This document shows, piece after piece, positions 6,044 through 12,429 of a stretch of DNA of 14,141 nucleotides; the first letter of the stretch is position 1; every line of letters starts with the position of its first letter. A program made the translations under genes and the position numbers. The notes below the pieces were generated by a model, which was given only the letters and a program-made list of their open reading frames with translations, was not told the DNA's origin and did no database searches. The stretch is from an uncultured Acidobacteriota bacterium (lineage in GTDB: Bacteria; Acidobacteriota; JAAYUB01): contig CALAMB010000285.1 in the NCBI GenBank assembly GCA_937925645.1, positions 1-14,141 of the forward strand. The letters are read 5' to 3'.

Positions 6044-7099
6044 TTGATTCCGCCAACTCTTTTCCGCCGGGTGTTGCCGATCGCGGCGCTTGTGCTGGTC
6101 TGGGCCGGTTGGGTCGCCGCGCAGGTCGCGACACCCGGGCAGCCGGCCACCCCGCCGGCCGCTGGCCCGCAACCCGAAATCCGGTTTGACGCCTTGACGC
6201 ATGATTTCGGCGTCGTCGAAGACGGCGTGACCCTCAAGCACCTGTTTCAATTCCGAAACGTCGGACAGGCGCTCCTGATCATCGACCGGGTCAAGGCGGG
6301 TTGAGGGTGCACGGCAGCCCTGGTTTCGGCCAGGGAGATTCCCCCGGGCGGGGAAGGAAATATCGAGGTTTCCCTCAACACCAGCAAGCGAAGTCATGTG
6401 CTGATGAAGCAAATCAGCGTGTCCACCAACGACCCGAACCACGCCACGGTGAATCTCACCGTCCGCGCCCAGATCGTGACCGCGCTCGCTCTGGACCAGA
6501 CCACGGTCGCATTTCGGCAGGTGCCCAAGGGGCAGGAAGCCGTGCGCTATCTCTCCCTGACCGGCAAATACGCGGACCAATCGGACATCGTTGCGGTCAA
6601 GCACAACAATCCCGTGCTGCGGGTGGAATACTCGAAATCCGGGTACGAAAACGCGCCCGAGCGGCGGATCCGGCTCACCCTGCCCGCCGACGCGCCCATC
6701 GGGCGGTTCACGGAGCAGGTCATCCTGGAGACCAACAACCCGCTCGCGCCGACCCTGAAGCTGATGGTGACCGGCGAAGTCATCGGCGTAGCCCGGGCGG
6801 TACCCTACCGGTTGGTGTTCACCCTCTCCCATCGGGGCGCCGATGTCAATCGTCAGGTCCGGGTGAACTCGGAGAGCACGCCGTTCAAAATCCTCGGCGT
6901 CAGGTGCGATGTGCCCGGCCTGCTCACCCGTCTGGAAGAGGTCACGCCCGGACTGTCCTACCTCGTGACCGTGACCTTGCCCGCCGACTTCGCGGGCGAA
7001 CCGTTCAACGGATTACTGGCGATCGAAACCGACATCCCCGACCAGAAGACCATCGAAGTGAGAGTGCTCGGACAACCGCGGCGGGGGCCGACCTCGTAG
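6044..7099 (+). CDS. DUF1573 protein with in-frame TGA at the conserved Cys (candidate selenoprotein)
   Basis: Read through TGA at 6302-6304, the gene encodes 351 residues. Residues 1-27 are a signal peptide ending WVAAQ, so the protein is exported. A DUF1573 domain follows: FDALTHDFGVVEDGVTLKHLF at 48-68, then FRNVGQALLIIDRVKAG, then the TGA codon (position 87), then GCTAALV with Cys89, then PPGGEGNIEVSLNT and ISVSTNDPNH. Family members carry CGC here, so TGA replaces the first cysteine. Two more beta-rich repeats of this kind follow to the end. The frame does not shift, and the 265 downstream codons keep high-G+C usage and homology. The internal GTG 6398 and ATG 6404 have no convincing ribosome binding site, which argues against a separate downstream gene. 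I infer selenocysteine insertion; alternatives are a recent nonsense mutation, a base error or leaky readthrough. The function of DUF1573 is not established. Confidence 0.78.
6302..6304 (+). other. in-frame TGA, candidate selenocysteine codon
   Basis: TGA lies within the context GCG GGT TGA GGG TGC ACG, which reads A-G-U-G-C-T against the family's (S)-C-G-C-T. Neighbouring genes use TGA as a normal stop (radical SAM, lipoprotein, GtrA fusion, regulator, zinc-ribbon and peptidase genes), so TGA has not been reassigned genome-wide. Confidence 0.65.
6305..6355 (+). promoter_or_regulatory. candidate SECIS region: hairpins downstream of the TGA
   Basis: Three stems are possible. The first is 6305-6320, GGGUGC against GCA-G-CCC with a 3-base loop and one bulge. 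The second is 6318-6335, a perfect CCCUGG/CCAGGG stem with loop UUUCGG. The third is 6339-6355, a perfect UUCCCC/GGGGAA stem with loop CGGGC. The second loop starts 19 bases after the TGA, within the 16-37 bases usual for bacterial SECIS elements, although its guanines sit on the 3' side of the loop. The third loop has G at position two but lies 40 bases away. G+C-rich sequence forms hairpins easily, so this is suggestive only. Confidence 0.4.
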
Positions 7100-7146
7100 G
7101 CGCGGTGGCGATTCCGTCATTCCCGGATCATGCCGGCAACTGAGCG

Positions 7147-7176
7147 GGCGCGGCCATCGGCCGCGCCTGTTTGTTT
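7147..7176 (+). terminator. rho-independent terminator of the DUF1573 gene
   Basis: GGCGCGGCC (7147-7155) and GGCCGCGCC (7159-7167) form a perfect 9-bp stem with loop ATC, followed by TGTTTGTTT. It lies 47 bases after the DUF1573 stop. On the minus strand no T-run follows the stem, so it appears to work in the plus direction only, and its T-run reaches the last base of the convergent GtrA-fusion gene. Confidence 0.8.
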
Positions 7177-9263
7177 CAGGGGACGCGTTCGAAAACCACG
7201 GCGCGCAGGCCGCGCCGGTCGGTGGCGACGAACGCCCGGCGAAAACCGGGCACGCCCGCGTCGAGGGCCGGCAGCAGGGCCGGGTTGGCGGCCCGCAGGA
7301 ACGGCTCGTACAGGACCAGCCAGCGGATGCCCCGTCGGTCCGCGTCCGCCTGCAGGTCCGCGGGGCGCTCGGTCCAGAGCCGGGGCACCGTCGCGTGGCC
7401 GGAGTAGAACCCCGTGATCTCGATGTAACCGTACGCGCAGCCGGACACGGACGCGTCCCGCGGCACGTGCGTCGCCAGCCAGCGGGCCACGCGGTGGTGA
7501 TTCTCATACTGTCGCTCCAGCTCCACCGCCCGCCAGCCGGCGAGCCCCAGCGACACCGCCAGGATGACGGCGGCGGCTGCGGCCAACAGCCCCGGCAGCC
7601 TGGACTCGCGCGCCGCGTACGCGGCGAACGCCACCAGCCCGGCCGCGCCGAACACCTGGACGGGCACCACCGCGGTCAGCAGATTGCGGATATCCACCCG
7701 CAGCAAGGCGTCGGTCACCACCGGCAGCACCATCATGAACACCAGGGGCAGCTTGTCCGGCCGGAACATGCTCCACCGCCCGGTGAACACCGGCAGCAGA
7801 AACAGGAACAAGGGCACGGGCGTCAACAGGAGGCCCGGCGTCCGCTCCAGGCAGTAGAGCAGGTTCTGGGGGATGCGGGCGGCCAGGGCCGTCCAGCCGG
7901 ATCCGTGGTCCGGCGCCACCGATCGGGCCGCTGTCGCGGCCTCGCCATAGATGGCCTGGGCCGCGCCGGCCAGGTCCAACCGTTCGGCGAACTCCTGCAC
8001 CGGGGCGGCGGTGGTGTGCAACAGGCCGCCTGCGCCCGGCGCGGCCGGCGCCGCCAGCACCCAGCCGATCACGACGGCGGCGAAGGCGGCGGCCGCCGCG
8101 GCCCCCACCGCCAGTCGGGCGGGCCATGGCCGGCCCGACGCTCCACCCAGGCGGAGCAGCACTCCGCGGACCGGACGGGCCAGACCCACGGCCAGCGGCA
8201 ACGCCACAATGAAAGCGGCGAAACCGCCGTTGTGAACCGCCGCGGCCAGTCCGAAGGCCGCGCCCACCGACGCCCCGGCCGCCAGTCCTCCGCCGCGGGC
8301 CAGCCGGACCAGCGCCCACACGCCGGCGGCAAAGGCGCCCAGGTAGAAGCTGAACGAATCACCGTTGACCGAGTATTCCATCAGGCGGGGGTGGGCGGCC
8401 ACGAACAGCGCGGCCAGCCAGGCCGCGCTCGCGCCGTACAGGCTCCGGGTGATCCACACCACGGGCAGCAGCAACAGGACGCCCGGGATCAGCGAGGCCG
8501 CCACGGCGGCGGTGATCCGGTCCGCGCCCGCCGCCAGCAGCAGCGCCTGCCAGGCGGCGAACAGGTTGAATCCCGCCGATCCCGCCGCGGCCAAACCGCC
8601 CGCCGCCGCGTCACGCGCGGCCGTCGCGTAGGCGACGGCGTCGCCCGAGAGCGGCGCGCCGGGCACGATCAGCAGCAGCCGCAGGACCGCCGCCAGCCCC
8701 ATCGCCGCCAGCGCCTGGACGGCCCCGCCGCGGTCCGGCGCCGCGGGGAACGCGAAGGTGTCGCGGAAGGTGTGGACCGCCTCGGTCTTGAATACGCCGA
8801 ACCGGAATCCCAGAAAGCTCAGCACGAACGCGCCCAGCACCCCGCCGAACTTGGCCAGGTTGACCACCAGGATGAAACCGGGGATGCCCAGCCACGCGGG
8901 CAGTTCCTCCGGCAGATAGCGGGGCAGGAAGCGGACGAGAAACAGGAAGGTGGTGGTGTTGATCGCCATGGACAGGCCCGCCACCACGGCGAACTTGATC
9001 TTCTCCGCCCGGTCCGCCGGACCGAAGGCGTCGGAAAATGTCCAGCGCCGGTTCATGATGTAGCTGTTGAGGGTGGCCACCCCGCACGCCACCACCGAGA
9101 TGAGGAAGAGCGCCAGGCCGCTGGACGGCTGCAGCAGGAGCACCAGGGCGTTGGTGATGCCGAAATCGATGCCGGTGTTGATGGCGCCCACCACCGCGAA
9201 GCGGGCGAACTGCCACGCCTGCTTGAGGAGCCACCGCAGCCGGGATGTGCTGTCCGATTTCAT
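7176..9263 (-). CDS. GtrA domain fused to ArnT/PMT-like membrane glycosyltransferase
   Basis: This 695-residue polytopic membrane protein has two parts. Residues about 17-160 are a GtrA-type four-helix domain (FARFAVVGAINTGIDFGITNAL at the start, NSYIMNRRWTF near 66-76, FVLSFLGFRFGVF near 146-158). GtrA proteins are usually stand-alone, about 120-150 residues, and are implicated in flipping polyprenyl-linked sugars. Residues about 180-695 resemble PMT/ArnT-type GT-C glycosyltransferases: many helices, an acidic residue in the first periplasmic loop (SGDAVAYATAARD, Asp208), and a soluble C-terminal domain from about 585. The fusion would combine carrier-lipid handling with sugar transfer outside the membrane. 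The start is ATG, with only AGG adjacent as a Shine-Dalgarno sequence; the stop is TGA. A consensus promoter lies directly upstream. Acceptor and sugar are unknown. Confidence 0.82.
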   Translation of the reverse strand: MKSDSTSRLRWLLKQAWQFARFAVVGAINTGIDFGITNALVLLLQPSSGLALFLISVVACGVATLNSYIMNRRWTFSDAFGPADRAEKIKFAVVAGLSMAINTTTFLFLVRFLPRYLPEELPAWLGIPGFILVVNLAKFGGVLGAFVLSFLGFRFGVFKTEAVHTFRDTFAFPAAPDRGGAVQALAAMGLAAVLRLLLIVPGAPLSGDAVAYATAARDAAAGGLAAAGSAGFNLFAAWQALLLAAGADRITAAVAASLIPGVLLLLPVVWITRSLYGASAAWLAALFVAAHPRLMEYSVNGDSFSFYLGAFAAGVWALVRLARGGGLAAGASVGAAFGLAAAVHNGGFAAFIVALPLAVGLARPVRGVLLRLGGASGRPWPARLAVGAAAAAAFAAVVIGWVLAAPAAPGAGGLLHTTAAPVQEFAERLDLAGAAQAIYGEAATAARSVAPDHGSGWTALAARIPQNLLYCLERTPGLLLTPVPLFLFLLPVFTGRWSMFRPDKLPLVFMMVLPVVTDALLRVDIRNLLTAVVPVQVFGAAGLVAFAAYAARESRLPGLLAAAAAVILAVSLGLAGWRAVELERQYENHHRVARWLATHVPRDASVSGCAYGYIEITGFYSGHATVPRLWTERPADLQADADRRGIRWLVLYEPFLRAANPALLPALDAGVPGFRRAFVATDRRGLRAVVFERVP

Positions 9264-9332
9264 CCTTGGAGTCCGCCCGCGAAGACTGGCCGCCGCCCGG
9301 CCCGCCCGATGCGCGCCGACGCGGACCGGGGC

Positions 9333-9363
9333 ATTATACCGGTATCAGCAACCCGCGTGTCAA
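9333..9363 (-). promoter_or_regulatory. promoter of the GtrA-fusion gene with overlapping palindrome
   Basis: On the minus strand, TTGACA (9363-9358) and TATAAT (9338-9333) are both perfect consensus hexamers, separated by 19 bases, two more than optimal. The -35 contains the TGA stop codon of the upstream regulator gene. A perfect 10-bp palindrome, ATACCGGTAT (9336-9345), overlaps the upstream half of the -10 and could be an operator. The leader would be about 60 bases. Confidence 0.6.
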
Positions 9364-10814
9364 TCAATCCCCTGGCCCGCCCAGCGGCCCAACCGGTTGG
9401 GCGTGGGCGCGGACACGAACTCCCGGCCGTCCCAGTAGCGGAGGGCGCCGAGCCGGCTGAGCTCATCCCGACTGAAGGGATGGTCGATGAGACCGATGCG
9501 TTCCAGGTAGGCATGCAGGACCGAGTAGCCGTTGTCGAAGTCCACCCAGCGGAGCGCCAGCCGCCGGTCCAGGTAGTACAGCACGCTGCCCGTCGTCACG
9601 CCTTCGGGCGGATTCATCGTCCGGAAGGTCGCCACGACGACCTGGTCCTGTTCCACCGCGATCGAATCCAGCCCGCCGTACTCGTGGGTGGCGCGGTTGA
9701 TGCAGTCCCGCGGGAACAGCAGGTAGCCCAGCTCCCGCCCCGTCGGCAGGTCCGGACAGGTGTAAGCCGGATCGCCGGACGGCGGTGAAACGCCCGCCAG
9801 GTCCTCCGGATCGAGCAGCGCCAGGAAGCCCTGCCGGTGCGCGTTGTTGATGCCGACGGTCAGGATCTCGCTCCGGCCGTCCCGGTTCAGGTCGGTCAGC
9901 GCCATGTTCAGGAAGTGACCCGTGTGCACGTACCGGCCGCGCACCGCCCCGCCGGCGTCCAGGACCACCATCTTGGCGGGAAAGAGCTGGTAGTGGGCGG
10001 CAGTTAATATGATCTCCCGCCGGCCGTCCCCGTCCACGTCGTGAAGGTGAAAGAAGCGGACGAACCATTCGGCGGATATCGTCCGGCCGCCGAACCGCAT
10101 CGTCTCGCCCGGCTCGTAGCGCCAGCGGATCCGGCCGTCCTCCTCGAGGCAAAACAGTTCGCCCGTGGTCCGGATGGTTCGGACTTTGGCGATCACTTCG
10201 GCGACACCGTCCCCCTCGAGGTCGGCCAGCTCGAACTGGCGGCCACCGCACACGCCGGCGTTCGAGGTCAGGAACTCCGACGTCTCCGTCGCCACCGGGC
10301 CGGGCAGGCGGGTGGCCCAGAGGCGCCGGCCGGCGGCATCCAGGCCGACGACCGTGTCGCCCTCGGCCAGGACCCGCGACAGCCGGGGCGGTCCGGGGTC
10401 GTCTGTCCGCCGGGTGAGCGCGATGCCCACCGCGGTGATAATCAGCACGCCCAGCGCCAGCGCGACGGCGCGGCCCCAGGCACGGCTGCCCCGCTGGGAC
10501 GGCGCGGCTCCGGCGGCTTCAGGCGGCGCGGCGGCTGACAGCGTTGTGACAGTGTCAGGCGGCGCCGTCCCCGCGGCACCGGCGCCGCCCGCCCGGGCGA
10601 GATCGCCGTTGCCGTTCCCGCCCGCCGCCAGCGCCTGGGCCAGGCGCCACGCATCGATTTCCTCAGCGAAGGCGTAGACCCGATCGCTCGTGCCGCCGGC
10701 GTCGCGATACACCGGCAGGCCGCGCCGGGCCCACCGCTGGACGGTGCGCACCGACCGGCCGCAATGATCGGCGATCTCTTTCCACGATTCCAGCATGCGT
10801 CCCGAAGCCGCCAT
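9360..10814 (-). CDS. membrane-anchored HTH regulator with FG-GAP-like periplasmic domain
   Basis: This 484-residue protein has three parts. Residues 8-57 are a MerR/excisionase-like helix-turn-helix (LESWKEIADHCGRSVRTVQR, then LPVYRD and YAFAEEIDAWR), a domain I associate with Acidobacteriota proteins. An Ala/Gly/Pro-rich linker (about 60-110) leads to one transmembrane helix at about 114-134. The rest is predicted periplasmic and carries FG-GAP/VCBS-like calcium-binding motifs: DLEGDGVAEVI at 198-208, DVDGDGRREII at 259-269 and DLNRDGRSEIL at 308-318. This layout suits a one-component transmembrane regulator that senses an outside ligand or calcium and acts on DNA from the membrane. The start is ATG with GAGG close upstream; Met7 is an alternative. 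An extended -10 precedes it. Possible targets are its own gene or the GtrA-fusion gene 97 bases downstream, but this is inference. Confidence 0.82.
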   Translation of the reverse strand: MAASGRMLESWKEIADHCGRSVRTVQRWARRGLPVYRDAGGTSDRVYAFAEEIDAWRLAQALAAGGNGNGDLARAGGAGAAGTAPPDTVTTLSAAAPPEAAGAAPSQRGSRAWGRAVALALGVLIITAVGIALTRRTDDPGPPRLSRVLAEGDTVVGLDAAGRRLWATRLPGPVATETSEFLTSNAGVCGGRQFELADLEGDGVAEVIAKVRTIRTTGELFCLEEDGRIRWRYEPGETMRFGGRTISAEWFVRFFHLHDVDGDGRREIILTAAHYQLFPAKMVVLDAGGAVRGRYVHTGHFLNMALTDLNRDGRSEILTVGINNAHRQGFLALLDPEDLAGVSPPSGDPAYTCPDLPTGRELGYLLFPRDCINRATHEYGGLDSIAVEQDQVVVATFRTMNPPEGVTTGSVLYYLDRRLALRWVDFDNGYSVLHAYLERIGLIDHPFSRDELSRLGALRYWDGREFVSAPTPNRLGRWAGQGID

Positions 10815-10841
10815 CGCCTCATCCCAACTCGTGATGGATGT

Positions 10842-10850
10842 ATTCTAGCA
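10842..10850 (-). promoter_or_regulatory. extended -10 promoter of the HTH regulator gene
   Basis: The minus strand reads TGCTAGAAT: TAGAAT (10847-10842) matches five of six -10 bases and is preceded by the TGn extension. No -35 is evident, as is usual for extended -10 promoters. Transcription would start near 10835, about 20 bases before the ATG. Confidence 0.45.
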
Positions 10851-10949
10851 CCCGCCGCAAGCATCCGCAGCGGTCGCGCGCGGGCGCCCGCCCGGCCGGA
10901 GCGAAACGGGACCGCAGACTTTCTTGGGGATTTTCGCGCGCGTTTCGGC

Positions 10950-10955
10950 TACAAT
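10950..10955 (+). promoter_or_regulatory. candidate -10 of the zinc-ribbon gene
   Basis: TACAAT matches five of six -10 bases and lies 51 bases before the ATG at 11007. The -35 is unclear (TTGGGG is present but 20 bases away). This region is divergent from the HTH regulator gene. Confidence 0.35.
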
Positions 10956-11006
10956 TTCTGTCAAATTTCATCCCGCGGCCGTCCAAGGCCATGGAGGAAA
11001 AACCGT

Positions 11007-12059
11007 ATGGCCATTCGCGAAGGTGCCTGGGATTGCCCCATGTGCGGACGGGCGCGCAACCGCGGCCCCGACAAGTACTGCGGCGGCTGCGGCGCTCCCC
11101 GCGGCGCCGACGTCAAGCTCTACTTGCCCGACGACGCCCGGGAGGTCGTCGACGAGGCCGAACAGGCGAAGGCCAAGGCCGGTCCCGACTGGACGTGCGC
11201 CTACTGCGGCGGCGACAATCCCGGCGCCAACACTTTCTGTTCCGGTTGCGGCGCCGGCGCCGACGGCGGGCGGTCCCGACTCGCGCCGCCGCCCGCGCCG
11301 CCGGCCGCCTCGGTGCCTGTTGCCCGCACAACCGGCCACAAGCTGGGCAAGGGCTGCCTCATCACCGCCATGGCCTTTCTCCTCATCGCCGTGGGCGGGC
11401 TGTACTGGTTCTGCAGCCCCCGGTCCACGGTGCTCATCGCCGACGGCTTCCGCTGGGAGCGCACCGTCCAGATGCAGCAGCTGCGCACGTTCACCGAACA
11501 GGGCTGGGAGGGGGAACTGCCCAAGGGCATCCGCGTGCTGCGCCAGGAGCGGGCGGTCCACCACAAGGAAAAGGTCCAGACGGGCACCCGGGAGCGCGAG
11601 GAGACCTACACCGAGCGAGTCAAGACGGGCACCGAGCGGGTCAAGACGGGCACCCGCGACCTGGGCAACGGCTACTTCGAGGACGTGTACGAGGACCGGC
11701 CCGTTTACGAGTCGGTGACCCGCACCCGGACCGTCCGGGAGCCGGTCTACAAGGAGAAACCGGTCTACAAGACCCGCTTCACCTTCACCGTCGACCGCTG
11801 GATGGACGGCAAACTGCTGAAGGCCGCGGGCGACAATCAGCAGCCGCAATGGCCCGCTTTCCAGGCCGGAGCCAGGGATCGCGCCGGACCCCGCACCGAG
11901 AAGTACACCATCCGCTTCAGGGATTCCTCCGGGCGCAAGCTCACGTACGAGCCGAAGACCGAGGCGGAGTGGCGCGCATTCCGTCCCGGCGGCCGCTACC
12001 CGGCGAAGACCAACCGTTTAGGCATCGTCGAGATCCAGAAGGTTGAAAAAGCGCCCTGA
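11007..12059 (+). CDS. double zinc-ribbon single-span membrane protein, function unknown
   Basis: This 350-residue protein starts at ATG 11007, with GGAGG about nine bases upstream. The open frame extends further upstream, but without coding character and across the promoter region. Two cytoplasmic zinc ribbons are complete: Cys10/13/25/28 (CPMC...CGGC) and Cys64/67/78/81 (CAYC...CSGC), joined by a charged linker. A Pro/Ala-rich segment leads to a single helix at about 117-136. The outer region contains short charged repeats: VKTGTER twice in tandem (a 21-base DNA repeat at 11613-11633 and 11634-11654), a related VQTGTRERE copy before it, and three PVY-containing units near 230-255, ending RFTFTVDRW. 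I do not recognise a named family. The zinc ribbons may bind protein or nucleic acid partners. The stop is TGA; no clear intrinsic terminator follows. Confidence 0.82.
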   Translation: MAIREGAWDCPMCGRARNRGPDKYCGGCGAPRGADVKLYLPDDAREVVDEAEQAKAKAGPDWTCAYCGGDNPGANTFCSGCGAGADGGRSRLAPPPAPPAASVPVARTTGHKLGKGCLITAMAFLLIAVGGLYWFCSPRSTVLIADGFRWERTVQMQQLRTFTEQGWEGELPKGIRVLRQERAVHHKEKVQTGTREREETYTERVKTGTERVKTGTRDLGNGYFEDVYEDRPVYESVTRTRTVREPVYKEKPVYKTRFTFTVDRWMDGKLLKAAGDNQQPQWPAFQAGARDRAGPRTEKYTIRFRDSSGRKLTYEPKTEAEWRAFRPGGRYPAKTNRLGIVEIQKVEKAP

Positions 12060-12180
12060 GGTTCGATCCGGTTTACCACAGGCACAAAGGACACAAAGAG
12101 GGGATCGGATTGAGCTTGGATAGGCCGGCCCCTGTTGCAGGGGAATTTCGGACCGCCCTCCCCGCGGCCTACGCGAAGTA

Positions 12181-12203
12181 GCGCCCGTCCGCCGGACGGG
12201 CGC
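12181..12203. repeat. perfect 10-bp inverted repeat
   Basis: GCGCCCGTCC (12181-12190) and GGACGGGCGC (12194-12203) flank the loop GCC. No T-run lies on either side, so it looks more like a REP-type palindrome than a terminator. Confidence 0.65.
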
Positions 12204-12212
12204 CGTGAAACT

Positions 12213-12249
12213 CGGCAAGATACGGCGGGATTCCGATCCGTCCTTGCCG
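12213..12249. repeat. imperfect stem-loop
   Basis: CGGCAAG (12213-12219) pairs with CTTGCCG (12243-12249). An inner ACGG (12222-12225) pairs with CCGT (12238-12241). It lies directly after the 10-bp inverted repeat. Confidence 0.45.
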
Positions 12250-12299
12250 CGACTCTGCACGAACCCGCAGGCAAATCGTTCAACCGTGCCGAGGGAGCG

Positions 12300-12322
12300 G
12301 GCCGCGCCCGGCGGGCGCGGCC
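12300..12322. repeat. perfect 10-bp inverted repeat
   Basis: GGCCGCGCCC (12300-12309) and GGGCGCGGCC (12313-12322) flank the loop GGC. The size matches the inverted repeat at 12181, and the second arm overlaps the second copy of GCGGCCTACG. Confidence 0.65.
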
Positions 12323-12338
12323 TACGGCATCGAGCCTC

Positions 12339-12400
12339 GATTACGAATTACGAATACGATTACGAGTACGAATTACGAATACGAACCATCAACCATCAAC
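12339..12400 (+). repeat. short tandem repeat array (ATTACGA and CAACCAT types)
   Basis: Seven consecutive units of the form (A)(T/A/G)TACGA run from about 12340 to 12386, with lengths of six or seven bases. They are followed directly by two copies of ACCATCA. The A+T-richness contrasts sharply with the surrounding sequence. Confidence 0.7.
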
Positions 12401-12429
12401 TGTTCCCGATCCGGCGGGCCGGCGACGGC

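Larger units (their letters stand above)
12060..12429. other. non-coding island of stem-loops and short repeats
   Basis: This 370-base gap between convergent genes shows no credible coding frame. From left to right it holds two CACAAAG copies at nine-base period (about 12083-12098), four stem-loops (12129-12322) and an array of 6-7-base repeats (12339-12400). The decamer GCGGCCTACG occurs twice, at 12164-12173 and 12317-12326, each beside a 10-bp stem-loop. None of the stems is followed by a clear T-run; CCCCTG/CAGGGG at 12129-12143 followed by AATTT is the nearest to a terminator for the zinc-ribbon gene. Confidence 0.65.

Noticed and set aside
6302..6304. TGA reassigned to an ordinary amino acid throughout the genome
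   Set aside because: The radical SAM, lipoprotein, GtrA-fusion, regulator, zinc-ribbon and peptidase genes all end at TGA where their families end.
6026..7099. DUF1573 gene as two separate genes or a frameshifted pseudogene
   Set aside because: Both parts are in the same frame, so there is no frameshift. The downstream part has no convincing ribosome binding site and begins in the middle of the domain. The only lesion is one TGA at a conserved Cys position.
7395..9788. 797-codon open frame on the plus strand
   Set aside because: It is antisense to the GtrA-fusion and regulator genes. Its translation is a low-complexity mix of Arg, Gly, Gln and His typical of the reverse of G+C-rich coding DNA.
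12339..12400. CRISPR array
   Set aside because: The units are only 6-7 bases and directly adjacent, with no spacers and no cas genes nearby.
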